DNA of 64,000 nucleotides from Exophiala sp. HKRS030 (GCA_023897205.1 JAHWDD010000008.1:2604001-2668000), one strand, 5' to 3'; numbered from the stretch's first letter, positions 21,072-34,122 are shown. A program made the numbers and translations. The notes: a model not told the origin generated them from the sequence alone.

Positions 21072-24000
21072 AACTACAGGGTCATAAAATCACACACGTT
21101 GCACATCCTTTCGAAACAGCACAAGAAACAACGCTGTTCGCACGTGAAATTCTTCTTCGTGACACATCCTTTCGTGTTCCGCGACTCGAGTCTCTGCAGG
21201 TCCGTTTGATTGAGCACGTCAATGGTCAGAGGATAAGACCTTTCCAGGGGTAAGCCTGCAAATGCATACTACAATGCTATTTTTATGATAGCGAGATCGA
21301 CTGCATCCGAGACATGGTGCGGACCACACACTCGGATTGCCCACCATGTATGCTCATTGCCCACTGGCCGGATCGCTGGGAAGATCGGCAGGTCGCGTAT
21401 CAAACACGAATGAACTGCTCAGAAATCAGAACTCAGAACCCTTTGCGCTGTTTCACAGACACACTGATCATGGCATGGTTGCACAATGGGACCTTGGTAG
21501 ATTGCACAAACACAGACACCGACGGGCGAGATTGACGTGCTTACAGATGTGTACGATGCACAAAAGCTCAATGGGACATCATTTGGGTTATCCATCAAGA
21601 ACGTCATCGTTGATCTTCGATGCGCGGCCTGGACAGTGTCCACTTCGACTGGAACCCCAGCATGGTCATCTTCGGCAAGACTATACATCTGTGTAGCCAT
21701 GCCCTGACCGTCTTGGCGGCATGAATGGTAAAGAATACGTCGGATTCTGTCATGCATTAAATCACCATGCGATATAAAACTCGTGCTGAAGACGCAGATG
21801 ATACTAGCGGGATACCCACTGCGCTCCACAGACACGGTATCGACTGCTGTTCTGGTTTCGAGGAAAGGGCTGGCCCTGTAGATTTTGGAGCATCAGGGTT
21901 GAGATGCTCGAGCAACCAACTCATTCGCTTCAAAATCCCTACGGAGCTCATATCATTGGGTGTCTCTTCAGATGAACCCATTTCAAAACAACATATCGAA
22001 GTAGGAGGCGTGGCATGAGGGGGCCACTGCGAGACTGGATAGGAAACAGTCAGAAGCTCCGTTGGCCGTCATGATATCTCATCAAAGGGGAGGTCTTCCC
22101 AACAACCCGTAATTTTCTGTATGAACTTCATAGCAGAGAAACATGCGAGGAGCTAGTGAACCACTGTCGAGCACAAGTCACACAACCGGATTGGTCGAAC
22201 TGATGACCTCGGAGGAGACTTCCGACATGGCTGGTAAGGCGCAACGCATCACCAAGGCTGAGACGTGATACATGGATGAGACAGACTTCCTCGTACTTAG
22301 GCCGTATGTACAGCTTTCCTAGCCCTCGTACCAGAACCGTCGCGGAAAAGCGTTGAATCGGCAGTTATAGTAATTGGAGTAGTGTATCAGTGACGGGACT
22401 CAGGTGATAGGACGAACCAGACGCTATCATTCATGGGAAGTCGAGGGGATCATCGACATCTCTGTCGCAAATTCATAATTGAGATTTATTAGCTTGCCAA
22501 GAGCCCCAGGCCCTTCTCGACCTTCAAAGGTCCCAGTGTGATCACTCCAGGGTCGACGTGATAAGATGAACATGCCTGAAGATGGTAATGGGAGGGACGA
22601 AAGGATGGTGAGGGTGTTTTGGATTCAAATAGTGCAACTTGGTGATGTGTGGGTACTTTCTTCCAGATATGGACATCCAAGTCCAAATCGAGCAGGGTGG
22701 GGCCCCGCTAGAAATTCAATCACAAGATCCTTTGTTGCAAGAAAATCCACGAAAAAGGTGCATCGGTAAGAATTGCCCATAGAACGGAATGAAGGCGTCG
22801 TGGGTTGCGCTGATCCTCATAGTAGAGAGGGACGATGTTCCGTTTCAGCTGACAGCTTACCATCATACTGTCACGGAGAAATTAGTGTTCCCCATGGGGA
22901 GCAGGATTTTCGAGGCACGTCTTTCGCGACAAGTGATACAGGCAAGAAGAGACGAGGTGAAACGCGTGTTCAGTGTGATCAGAATCTCATCAGACGCCTA
23001 GAATAGGCGAGATGTGGCCAGGCAAGGACAACAACAATCCCGACTTCCGAGCTGTGGCATTCAAGCCATGGACATTTGTTGATGGCAACTTGATACCATT
23101 GCCATGACATTACGAGCGAAGCAATACGAAGCCGATCACGAGCCTGGTTTGGCCAAGTCTTATCAGCGGAACGGACGAACTGCTAAATTTCTCCGGCCAT
23201 CTAGTCTGTTCGACCTCTTAGTTCAGTCAGGAATCACTAGGCTGAGTAGAAGGGGGTTGGAGTCTGGAGAGTCGATGGTCGAGACCGAGAGGACTAGTTA
23301 GGGCCTTGAGCAGTATAGAATACTCCGTATCATCGGCAAATTGTGGGCTTTGTTCGTAGTCGCAAACCTGAGGAGAAACTTGCAAGATCCAGGAGTATCT
23401 AGGCCGAGGTCTTGAGGTGTGTGGATTGCGGCTTTGGTTACGTTTCGGTACATGTTCCACTGTTTAAACGCACCGTGGCATCAGAAATCCGGGAGAAGAT
23501 GGTGAAAGAAAACTTGGAAGAACATCGGCACGGTCGACGTCCTGCCTAATAACAGTTAGCCTCATTTAGTGATCTTCGAAAGTACGCTTGTGGCTGACGG
23601 ATCATGGTTCCCCAGAGCCTCCAGTGTTTTGAAAAGCTGCACCTACTAACCCGACTTACAATATGCACCACCTCCGTACTATAATAGTCACAGATAAGAC
23701 GCCGCTGTCAAGAGTTGAGATTCAAGACAATAGGCAATGCTAGGCTTCCAGTCAACTTATCCTCTGTGACTTGTTTTGTGATCCAACCTCGCTTGAGATG
23801 TAGTAGTGATAATGTGCAAACTTGAACCTGCATGCCGAGGAGACGAGACGAAATATCTGCCACATCAAACAGTGCGCGTGAACTGGTAGATACTAGCTTA
23901 CGAGCCTGGGAGGTTGGAGCTTGCCTAAACTCCGTAGTACCGTACTCGCCAGACAGCCTTGGCTTGATCCTCAGTAACCTGGGAGGCTAGACTCTACATA

Positions 24001-27000
24001 GAGCAACCACGACGCTTGGCAAGAATCGGGAGTTGACATGAAGCATTGTGACCCCGAGTCTTTGTTCCGTACATACGGAGCGCACAATTCACTTGCATGA
24101 ACTTGTACCGTGGCCCATGGTCCGTATGAGTCGTGGCAATCGTGTCATGTCTTGGATGGGACTAGCGGCACCAGCAGGATTCACAGTCAGTTAACTGTTT
24201 GGAGACCACCGGAAATCAAGTCCCAGGACGGGAGAATCAGTAGTACTCGAATTCAGAATTCAGGAGTGAGGAGTGCTAAGATTGCGCTTGACGACGTTGG
24301 ATGTAATAATTGTGAGGAAACTCCGGCAGGGAGGCACCTCCTGGGTTAATCATACTGGCAGATGGGTCACCACTGGGTCAACCCCAGCCGAACCCGGATC
24401 CATGAGCCGTTGCCGTTTGCGAAGGAAGGACCTACAGGATACCTCAGGAGCTAGGAGTCAATGGGCAACAATGACTCTTTTGTGATTGGATTATTAGGTC
24501 TTTCTTTATTTTTGCTTCGACTGTTCGCATCTCTCCAGCTTTTGTGTGCCTGCCACAGCGCACAATGCGCATAAAGACTGTTGGTGCCTGTGGCAGTGCA
24601 AGAGTAAGCCACAGTGGGAGCATTGTGGCGAAATATGACCAGCATCTGGCAAGGAGGATGTAGTACGGAGATCTTTGTAAAGACTCACGAGCTTCGAAAG
24701 CCGAAAGTGAGCAGGTGTGAACGTTCCGACACACCGACCTTTCAGCACGGCCACGGCCATTGAGCTTCGACGGGATGGCTCCCTTCGACGCAACGCATAT
24801 CTCCGGATAGGGTCTCGCAGGTGGATATCAAAATACTTGTTTGGAAGCTCTGCCGTCTACTCTCTTGAGTCTTCTCCGGGCAGATGACGGCTCTTTTCGG
24901 AGAATGGACAGAAGCCGTAAATCGTAGCATATTGATGTGATCCTGATGTGATCAACAGGAGCCGAATGGATCGCCTATTTTGTGAGGACATGTCACAGCC
25001 ACAAATGGCTCAGTAAGGGGTCTGGTACTCCGTACAGATGTCAACTCTGGCGTGACCCAGTCAATTGCGAGTCATTGACATATGAAACGTCGGTGGACGA
25101 CTTGTAAAAACACAGTAATCCGTCCTTGGTAAGCAGTCACCACAATCACAACAAAACAACGCCAACCTCGTACAAACGCGTCGTTTGTTGACCTGACCTG
25201 GTGTATGTACCCGCCACAACGTTTGCGACGGAAGGTGGAAACGGTAAGCCAATTGAGCCCAGGGGTTCTTGACTTTTTTGGCCTGCAAGTTCTAACAGCT
25301 TCCAAGTTCCAACAAGTTCCAAGTGATCCGTACCGAATACTGTAACTTTTAATTCCCAAGCTGTGGATGCCTCTAAGGTCGACGGCTCAAAGCTCACTGG
25401 TCTCCGCATAATGGTGTCGGCGACCATGAGGGATATGGTTAGGTTGGGTGGGCTGGTCGGTGGGTGGCAAAATGCAGAGCCACGACCAGGGTGCTTAGCG
25501 CTGCTCGGTTGCGTTGGTGACTTCAAAAATAGACATCGCCTAGATAGGATCACGCGGGTTCGACCAGAGCGGCAGGGGCCCAACTAGAAACCAAAGGCTA
25601 GGGGTTGGAAACCTCCAGCAACAGCCAAACCCCAAATCGCACATTCTGAGTGCTTCCAAGAATCCAGATTTTGGGCTGAGGACTCAACAATAGTGCTGCC
25701 CCGATGATAATTAAAATTGACAAATCACGAATTCATGAAGGAGTGTCAAGCTTCGAAGGCCTACCTCAGCGTCTGTGATCACCAAGATTTTGTCGTCCTG
25801 CAGTTACATCATCTGAACCCAGCCCAGGGACGTGTTACTAGGTGCCTACGCCGTGGAGACCGTGGAGAGCCTCCAGAAGATCAGGGAGCGACCTTACTAG
25901 AAAGAGGATAAGTTGGACTGAGGCTGTGCAAATCCCTCTTGCAGTGCAACGCATCATCGCGTTGCTTATTTTGTCGGCTGCCACGCTCTCACTCTTCGCC
26001 TTTAGTCCCAACTTGGTATGGGTGGATCTGGAACTGTTGCTAATCCTGGAATGCCTGGCCCTAGTCCAGTGGCCCACTGGCCCAGGGTTACTGGCCGTGG
26101 CAGTGACAGTGTGCAGTTGCAGAGACTCAAGAGGGTCGAGTGTGAGGGAGCATGGTGGCCTCCAGGCGTAGGCACCCGACTGTGTTTGGGCGCATCGTTG
26201 CGAGTTCCTTGCGCTTCCGTCAGCCCCCAACCAGTTACAGAATCAAAGGTGCAACTTGCAAGCGTGAAAAATACGTGTCCCCCTTTCGGGCCTCCCCTGT
26301 GCCAGAGTCTGTCCGTGGATTTATGCCTATGGCTGGCCCGCACACGTCCGCACTGGAAAGGTCTTGTGCTGCCGCCGACAGCCGGCCACCACCACCTGTA
26401 GGGTTGCTGGCCTGTGACAGAACAAGTTCCGTCCTGGTGCCGGCCAATAAATCATCTGTTCATTTTCCATCCGCCAGGAACCGGACAGGAGATGCTCGTA
26501 CAAACAAAAATCTTGAGTGCATTACCCAAATAATGTCCAGGGTGTAATCTCATACTCTTGCTGCATGAGTGACCTCACAAAAATAACCTTGGGTACGAGT
26601 GGGCGTTCATGCAGCCCATCTGCAACCCGAAGTCCTCGTCTCGTCGAATGTTGTCGCAGAGAAGGGTGTTGTCGCTTGTGACCTCTTGATCTTCTTGCAC
26701 GATTCAGGGTTAGTGGATGCACAAGCAGAAACGGTGACAGAGTACAGAGTACAGACCAGGAGCTTGGAAGGTGGCAGACCACTCGTCTGGGCTCTGGAGA
26801 CTGGAAGTGGCTCATCACTTTTCCCTCCTTGAATCCGTCTCCGCTTTTCGCTTTTCACTTGTCGCTTCTCGCTCCTTCTGTGGTCAGAGGTCGGCGGTCA
26901 GTGGTGGTGGTCATCGCTGGACGGAGTAGGCTGAGGCAACCAGGGCCTAGTACGGAGTAGCGGTTTACTGTACAGGAGTAGTGGCCTGTAGCAGTGTAGC

Positions 27001-27200
27001 AGTGTAGCCTGTGGTGCCTGTGCCTGCACTGCAGCCTGTCCTCCGATCGCCCGTCGAGTTGTCGTGGGTCGTGGGTCGTGGCTCCTGCCTGCCAAGTTGG
27101 CAACCCACAGTTTCCCTTTGCTCCCAGTCTCTCCTTCCCTCCTGCCCTCTTTTCCTTCTTTTCGTTCCTTCCCTCTCGGGTCTCGAGTCTCCCCCTCGTG
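21072..27200. other. Long gene-poor region upstream of the Medusa-like gene
   Basis: About 6 kb in which no open frame shows family resemblance or a splice-consistent extension. Several copies of TACTCCGTA/TACGGAGTA lie here (23321, 25026, 26951). A minus-strand pair of frames at 21.4-22.0 kb is open for about 140 and 74 codons but is not recognisable. Confidence 0.5.
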
Positions 27201-29288
27201 GACCCGCACTAAACCCTCTGCGCTCTAGCTGACCCTGAGCCGCCTTTCCGCCTATCCCCATCATGCCCCCATCTTGCCGCTAACCTCTTCTTTGCCCATC
27301 AAACCTCTCCCCCCCTCCTACTTGCCATCCACCCACCCAACCCTAGGCCTAAGGAACCCAAGTCCCACCAGCCCGTCACTGCCACTAACCTTACCCTCAA
27401 ACTCGTTACGCATCCGCAGGCTGTAAGTGCCATTGGGTCATGGACTTTGCCTCTCCCGTAAAAGCCGCCGAGCATGCGCTGCGTGAGTTGTGGGCGTCCG
27501 CCGTCCACCACTCCAGTCCATGAGTCCACGAGTCGACGAGTCCACCAGTCCACCAGTCCAACCAGTGCGCAGACTGCACAACTTCACACACATTTCCTTG
27601 CCTCTCTCGCCTTCTTGCCCTCTGGCCCTCGAGCCTCTAGTCCTTGGCCCATTGCCTCCTCTCCAGCCCAGGCCGATATAGCCATTTGCATTCCCCCCTC
27701 CCTCCCTCGGTTCACCTATCTTTCTGTTCCCGCTCTCCACCAAACCCATCCACCACTTTCGCTCAGTATTTTCTGGTTCTGTTCGCAGTCCATACTTTCG
27801 TTTTTCATCTCTTGCAAAACCACACTCGCTTTTCACGCCTTTGCACATCGCACCGTTGGACATCAATCGCTCACGTCCCTCGACTCCCGATACATTCGCT
27901 GGAAAGCCCCAACAGAATTCCTCGCCCTTCACCCTCGGAACACATACTTGTCCCATCTATTGTTCGACATCCAAATCCATTCCTCTTTAGCCTTTGGAGA
28001 CATCGTCAACCTTTTGCCGAAGAATCTCGCTATACTACTGTGCAGATTGGGAGCATTCCTCGAGAAGAAAGGTCGGAACCCGACGGTCCTCGTGGCAAGA
28101 ATACTTCACCTACACACCCTTTCGAGACGACATTCAATCTCAGAGTGAAGGACGCCACTGTCCAAGAAGGCCTCAAGAAATTCTTGCAAGGGTCTTCTCA
28201 TCTCTGGTCTGAATCGTAATTCAAAACCTTCGATATTCTGGTGAGTGGAATCATCCCATACCACATTCGGAAAAACCCGCCGTCCCTTGTGAATTCGCTA
28301 CCCACGCTCCTCCTTGCTTGCAATTCAATATCTGTGAAATTATGCATCATTCTTGTCAAGTTTGAGGAATGCCGTTACCTCATCATGAGACCTCTGACTG
28401 ACCATGTCAGGAACAGCTCTTCCAACCCGTCTATTTCGATATTGAATTGCATCGTCCACCTCCACCCCAGCCTTCACACAACACAAAATTCCACCGCTCG
28501 ACATCTCACTCTCAATGTAAGGTCCTTCCGAATCGTGGCCCAGGGCTTTTGCTGACAGTTCGGTTCAACAGACCTTGAAGTTCGTTCCATCTGATCGGGA
28601 TTTCTTTGTTCTCAAGATTGCTCCCGGCTCCATCATTACCAATTTTGGACGACAGTGAGATCATAACCAGTTACAATTGCAACCATAGCCCTTGACATCC
28701 TCTGGCCTCCCAATCTACCATCTTGCCATCCTTCTCTGTCTTTGACCTGGACAACTGAGACGTAGCAGAACGCCAGACTTGGCGTCAAGTCTTTTCTTGG
28801 ACCACGCCAGCTTTGTTTCGAATGTTCCTCACAGGAACACCTTGGACCCTACAACTTTTCCGATCTCGATAGCAATATCGGGGCCGCCGCTCGCTTTGAT
28901 TTGAGACAACCAGTTGTCTCGTCACCCACGCTCGTTTAGCACCACCACATTCGCTTAGTGATTTTTTTTCTCGAACCCAACCCTCCAAAATCTTCCCAGA
29001 TTGCATCAACAAACCGTCAATCTGGCGTCCACGGCATTCCAACATTTTCAGGTGAGTACATTTACTCAATCATATCCCTGTCTCAAGCCACCTGCAAATT
29101 GGCCGTCAGGAGATGGATATCGACGTGGCCTGAAGATTAGAAATATAACTGACAAGTTGCAGTCTCTCCCCAACTTCCCTCACTCTCCTTACATAGTTGA
29201 CGACTCTTTTGAATCCTCAGTCGTCATTGGAGAACACTTTGCCAGCCATTCTCAGGAAGGCTTCGACGCCAAACCTGTTCAATTCCCA
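27200..29288 (+). promoter_or_regulatory. Pyrimidine-rich, probably spliced 5' leader of the Medusa-like gene
   Basis: The plus strand is strongly C/T-rich from about 27.1 to 27.8 kb. Good donors appear at 28241 (GTGAGT) and 29052 (GTGAGT). The latter pairs with an AACTGAC branch-like site and a TTGCAG acceptor ending at 29162, giving a 111-nt intron before the start codon. Multiple upstream ATGs are present. A long spliced leader with upstream ORFs is inferred; no transcript evidence is available here. Confidence 0.5.
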
Positions 29289-31166
29289 ATGTCTGGCTAC
29301 GACAAAGTAGGCCAAACAGGACTTGTTGGTATGTGTTCCCCGTTTAACTTCTCTCAATACCACCTACTCATGCTTCTAGACTTTCCTGCTCAGCCTGCAA
29401 TCCATGGATCCATGTACTACGGCAACTTCCCACAAGTCGACCATGAATACCATCCCCTTCTCCATCCTGCTGGTGGAAAAAATGTCCCTGAGACAGATTT
29501 CCACTACCAACAAGGAGAATACCTCACCAATCCAACATTCGACGCTGACAGACCCAGCATGATCAACATCGAGCAGAACCATATGCCGCACTTCAGGAAT
29601 TTCAGTGTTCCTCATACACGTGCCCCTTCGACAAGCTCAGTGATCATCAATCCTCGAAAACGAAAGGCCTCGAGTGTTGATAACTTTGACACATTACCTG
29701 TAGATGTCAAGCGTAAAGCATCGAGTGTTGACGATTTCGACATGGCTTCGATCGAGAAGAAGAGGATTGTCGCGCAGTTCCACGTCCAAGATCCCAATGG
29801 CGAGTATTACGATCTGAGCGGACAGACATCTCCATACTCCCAGTTTGTTCCAACTCCTACCGGAAGCACTGGCTTTCCCGCCTTCCCTGGTTATGGTTCT
29901 TCTCCTCGTCCATCTGGCCACCAATACTCAACTTCCAACGCTTCTCAAATTTCCTTGGCCGCTCCATCGCCACATACACCCTCTTTTAGTCCTTCCTTTA
30001 CCACCGTGAAGAGTGAGCAATCACCGGGAGCACCAATGACCCCACTTCCTCGTGCTGTCTCAACCAGTTCCCCCGTCAAGTCATCAGTCCCCAAGTTGAT
30101 TCGCACTTCGACCATTCAACAGTCTCCACAGGGTGTGATCAATACTGTTGCTGTGGGACAGACACAAAACTTCAATCCATACGCCATGTATCCTCTCAAG
30201 GCCAATCTCAAACTCAAGGGTGATCTTGAGACCATGAAACAGAATTGGACCGCAGATGAACGTGAGGCTCGTCGCCGTTTGGTTGAGTTCAAGAGGAGCC
30301 AGAACAGCTGCACCATCAATGCAGAGTTCGCCCCTGTCACTCCTCAAGATCGAGTATCAGGCAGCATTTGCATCAGTTGCATATGGTGGAAGGAGAAGAA
30401 CGAATTTTATGTGACTTCGGTTGACACCATCTATCTTCTCGAGGCTCTGGTAGGAGTTCGGTTCACTGTCGAGGAAAAGAACCGAATCCGTCGTAATCTG
30501 GAAGGATTTCGACCCATGACCGTGTCGAAATCCAAGGCCGATAGCGAAGAGTTCTTCAAAGTCATCATGGGGTTCCCTCACCCCAAGCCTCGCAACATTG
30601 AAAAGGATGTCAAGGTCTTCCCATGGAAGATCCTTTCGACCGCCTTGAAGAAGATCATCTCAAAGTACTCTGCAAGCTACTCGTCAACGGCAGCGGCCAT
30701 CCTTACTCCTCAATCCGCGCAGTACCCACATTCCGAAGGTCACGTCGAATATTACGACGTCTCGCCTCGCACGGACTACGTTCCTTCGCACGGGCCGCAA
30801 TACTTTCAAACCACCGATGTGGCATTCATGCCTGGTCCAAATTCAGCTCCAATGCGGCCAGTTGCACAGCTTATCCCCACCTCTGTACCAGAACTACAAC
30901 TCCAAATGCCAGAGTATGTTCCTGCGTACAATGTCAATGCACAATATCCTTACCAGCCTATGAATCAAGTTCCAGAGGCGACAATGAGTATGGCGCCACA
31001 ACCCATGACCGCCCCTGCGACTCGAATGCCTACTTGGGATTATCCTCCTTACGTTGACGAATATCCCATCAACATGGGACCTCACAGTGCACCACCTACG
31101 GCATACCCTCGTGGTCCCATGCAGGCAACTGAGTACTATCCTGGCATGAACTACCCAACCCACTAA
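29289..31166 (+). CDS. medA: Medusa-like developmental transcriptional regulator
   Basis: Likely orthologue of the Aspergillus Medusa / Magnaporthe Acr1 / Fusarium Ren1 family, nuclear regulators of conidiophore patterning and adherence. Exons 29289-29328 and 29380-31166 give 608 aa. The 51-nt intron (GTATGT...CTTCTAG) has a length divisible by three, so the unspliced frame stays open. The conserved domain runs from NLKLKGDLETMKQNW through SICISCIWWKEK, VDTIYLLEALVGVRFTVEEK and NPKPRN-like HPKPRNIEKDVKVFPW to KYSASYSST. Two RKRKASSVD / KRKASSVDD repeats before it could serve as basic localisation signals. The C-terminus is Pro/Tyr/Met-rich. No ATG precedes 29289 in frame in the adjacent upstream exon. 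The family assignment rests on my recognition of the central domain. Confidence 0.75.
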   Translation: MSGYDKVGQTGLVGMCSPFNFSQYHLLMLLDFPAQPAIHGSMYYGNFPQVDHEYHPLLHPAGGKNVPETDFHYQQGEYLTNPTFDADRPSMINIEQNHMPHFRNFSVPHTRAPSTSSVIINPRKRKASSVDNFDTLPVDVKRKASSVDDFDMASIEKKRIVAQFHVQDPNGEYYDLSGQTSPYSQFVPTPTGSTGFPAFPGYGSSPRPSGHQYSTSNASQISLAAPSPHTPSFSPSFTTVKSEQSPGAPMTPLPRAVSTSSPVKSSVPKLIRTSTIQQSPQGVINTVAVGQTQNFNPYAMYPLKANLKLKGDLETMKQNWTADEREARRRLVEFKRSQNSCTINAEFAPVTPQDRVSGSICISCIWWKEKNEFYVTSVDTIYLLEALVGVRFTVEEKNRIRRNLEGFRPMTVSKSKADSEEFFKVIMGFPHPKPRNIEKDVKVFPWKILSTALKKIISKYSASYSSTAAAILTPQSAQYPHSEGHVEYYDVSPRTDYVPSHGPQYFQTTDVAFMPGPNSAPMRPVAQLIPTSVPELQLQMPEYVPAYNVNAQYPYQPMNQVPEATMSMAPQPMTAPATRMPTWDYPPYVDEYPINMGPHSAPPTAYPRGPMQATEYYPGMNYPTH

Positions 31167-31990
31167 TGGTGAAATGTAATTCATTTTCCTTTCTCACCTG
31201 TTTTTAACGAGACTGCTTTTTGTGCATAGCACGCGGACCCGAGACACATATTCCTGGTTTATCATCCAGGTATCTACGAAAGAATTTCCTTTTGCTCTTG
31301 AATTATGGATCACGGGAGGAGACGAGTCATGTACACACACATCACAACACTTGTATATCAGCATGAAATGATGTTTTGCAGCGTTTGGACACTGGATTTG
31401 GGCATTTTTGAGAGAAACAGGGCCGTGCAGTTATGACTGTGCGGACCTTCTGAACTGTTAATACGTGGAAATGAAATGGGGGAAAAGCAGAGATCGACGA
31501 CGTGATAGTGCCACAAAAGCTTGCTAGGATTTGATGATTTCTTTTTCTTTGTACATGATCGGATGACGCATAGAATTGGATTGAACTGATGGAACCCCAC
31601 GCGAAACCTACTAGCCTGTGCCTTTGCAATGAAATAACAATTACTTTTCAACAATTTCGTTATTACCATCCGAGGTGCCATCCAGGTGCGCAGGAAATCG
31701 CTTCGGAACGACCATCACGTGGGGCTACGACCGGGCCGCTAACCACTTCGGGAGTAATAAACATATCATCAGATCTCTTCCAATCGCGTCCCTACTTGTG
31801 CCCGTCCTACAATCCATCGGACGCTTGATATTGCGACTTCCCTCGCACTCCAAATGCGCCTCGTCACGTCTTTGTATTGCTCATTCTTACAGTCTCGAAT
31901 TTAGCAGCTATTCATGAGGCATTTCTAGTCACTATCACTGCGTTAAGGAACGGATAATAAAGCAGTCTGCCACGGAGCGCGTTACAAATA
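31167..31990. other. Intergenic, no gene recognised
   Basis: 3' flank of the Medusa-like gene and promoter of the next gene. Short frames only. Confidence 0.5.
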
Positions 31991-33832
31991 ATGTCCTTAA
32001 ACCTATCCTGCTCAACGCCTACGAGACGACAACCGCAGATGGCTTTCGAGACTGCGTCGTTGAATTCCTCGTCAAGTCCAGAGCATCCTTACGACCTCAG
32101 CACAAATCATGTACCAGAGACTTCACCTACGAAGTACACATTTACCCCGCAACGCGTGTCCATACTACCACGAGCCTGGGAGAGACGACCTGCTACGCCT
32201 CATGTGCCCCGAAATGAGTCTCAAAAGATATGGAAGCGTGTACCATTAGCTGCTGTTCGAATCGGCAAATCAGAAGAGAATTGGAGGGTCGGTAATCGTC
32301 AACCGATCATGCGACCTGTCAAGAGGTTGAGAGTTACTCATATTGGTCAAGATGAGGACAAGGAGAACATCGACTATGTCACTTCCAAGTGGGAAGAAGA
32401 GACTGGTGCTAACACAGATAGCCCCAGGAGGAAGCGTGTTGCAGCACTACCGGGTCAGTCAGAGGGCGAGGAGCTCAAGCTTTCTGACAATGTTTGCGAA
32501 AATGATGATCACAGCGAAGCCTCTGGCGATAATGCAGAGGCTGCGACTGAATCACAAGGCGAATTGGATGCAGATACCCATCTTCAACCACCGCCACATA
32601 CAGAAGTCAACTCAACAACGGGTGTCCAACCAACAGATCAGCCTACGTGTGAGACCACTATGGATGACCCAACATCACTTGCTCCAACCCTAGATATACT
32701 GTATTCCGATTCGATGAATGTCACCGAGCATGAGCGAGCTTCGTTTGAACTTGGTCATTCGACATCTGAAGACATTGAAAAGACGATAGAGTCTAACGAA
32801 GATGCTTCTGATTCGATTGCCTTCAATCCAGTCACACTTTCTGACGATTCGTGTAATGATCATTCCACCCCTTCAAACCCAGCAGATCACGACGATACTG
32901 CCTACCTTCATGATTTTCTCAGTCGCGCTAGAGCGCAGAAAGCCGCCAAATCCACTCAAAATCTGGACGTTGAACCGACGGAGGACGAACAGGTAGACAT
33001 CGATGGGCAAGATATAGTTGGCGACTCTACCACATGTCTTGAAGCGGAGAATGATACCAGCCTCGATCCTAATTCCAACGATACAATGTTGTCACCAAAC
33101 GAGGATTTAGATCCTAATCTCTCCTCCCCACGTCGAAGTTCCCGGCTCATAACACGACTTCCTCGGCTTCAGAAATCCATGTCCTCGGTGCCCAGTAGTA
33201 TAGCGCTGAAAAGATTGAATGGCACAGAATTTATAGCTATGCATAAGGAAACACAATCCTTGGCATTGACAACACGAACCAATACCAAACGAAACAAGGG
33301 TCTTGCCCTGCCAGTACAGCATCGGCTTAGGCAGCTGGATGCCGAAGCCAAGGCCAGACACGCAGAACCTCATGCAGATGAGACTGATGGTGGGAAGAGG
33401 AAAAGAAAAAAGTCAAAGGGGATCACTTGGTCTGAACAATTAGCACGATACCAAGACGGTTCGGTAATGACTCCGCCAGACAAGATTACGGATATGGGTG
33501 AAGAAGAAGTGCTCGAGGGATCGACCATTGCGGTGAAAAGGGAACATTCCGATACAGAATCCAATGAAGCTAGTGGTACAAGTCAGGAGAAGAAACAAAT
33601 TAAGAAAGTTCGAAAACTCCGAAAGATGAACATTGGGACCGTAAATGGAACCCCAGCACCCAAAAAGACCACCAATCTTCCACTACCTGTGGCGTCGACA
33701 TTTGATTTTGAAGCGTCGCGGCCCTCGACACCAACGACCAACGAAGTAGCTGTGAAGGTGCAGAAAGATGAAGAAGCGAAACCTGATACGAAGGAAGCAA
33801 AAACCATCAAGCCCCCAGTGCAGGTATATTGA
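31991..33832 (+). CDS. Hypothetical acidic, Ser/Thr-rich protein
   Basis: A single uninterrupted frame of 613 codons; family not recognised. The N-terminus is Ser/Pro-rich with a Thr-Pro-Arg-rich stretch (SPTKYTFTPQRVSILPR). A short positively charged segment (RPVKRLRVTHIG) is followed by DEDKENID, a KEN-box-like sequence. The middle is highly acidic and probably disordered. A basic patch (GGKRKRKKSKGITW) near residue 470 and a Lys-rich patch (KKQIKKVRKLRK) near 537 look like nuclear localisation signals. No membrane segment is apparent. A nuclear, possibly cell-cycle-regulated role is only suggested by these short motifs. A second in-frame ATG at 32039 is an alternative start. Confidence 0.7.
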   Translation: MSLNLSCSTPTRRQPQMAFETASLNSSSSPEHPYDLSTNHVPETSPTKYTFTPQRVSILPRAWERRPATPHVPRNESQKIWKRVPLAAVRIGKSEENWRVGNRQPIMRPVKRLRVTHIGQDEDKENIDYVTSKWEEETGANTDSPRRKRVAALPGQSEGEELKLSDNVCENDDHSEASGDNAEAATESQGELDADTHLQPPPHTEVNSTTGVQPTDQPTCETTMDDPTSLAPTLDILYSDSMNVTEHERASFELGHSTSEDIEKTIESNEDASDSIAFNPVTLSDDSCNDHSTPSNPADHDDTAYLHDFLSRARAQKAAKSTQNLDVEPTEDEQVDIDGQDIVGDSTTCLEAENDTSLDPNSNDTMLSPNEDLDPNLSSPRRSSRLITRLPRLQKSMSSVPSSIALKRLNGTEFIAMHKETQSLALTTRTNTKRNKGLALPVQHRLRQLDAEAKARHAEPHADETDGGKRKRKKSKGITWSEQLARYQDGSVMTPPDKITDMGEEEVLEGSTIAVKREHSDTESNEASGTSQEKKQIKKVRKLRKMNIGTVNGTPAPKKTTNLPLPVASTFDFEASRPSTPTTNEVAVKVQKDEEAKPDTKEAKTIKPPVQVY

Positions 33833-34122
33833 AGACCGTTCAAACCAAGACAAGAACTAGGAGGGGGTGTGAAAGGCATAACTGGGATCCTATGTAGGCG
33901 TGGAGAGTCTACATTGTCATCCCTGTTGGTGGGAGGGCAGGGGAGCTAGAAGGTTGAGTAAGATGAGGGTGTGAGAGAGGTCGTATCGGTAACCTTGGTC
34001 ACAATCGATAGGTAGAGATAGATATTGTCCAGATCAGGCTAAGAAAGAAAGATACATCCATGTTTCCAATCCATGGCAAGAGAATGCATACTATGACCAC
34101 TACCACCGCTACAACAACTATA
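33833..34122. other. Spacer between convergent genes
   Basis: 3' flanks of the acidic hypothetical gene (plus) and the PRISE-type reductase (minus). Nothing else seen. Confidence 0.5.

Noticed and set aside
21419..21981. Two overlapping minus-strand frames (74 and 138 codons), offset as if by one missing base
   Set aside because: The same offset as the broken genes, but neither half resembles a family and the codon pattern is not convincing.
25540..25585. GGGTTCGACC resembling a tRNA B box
   Set aside because: No matching A box, acceptor stem or anticodon arm could be folded around it.
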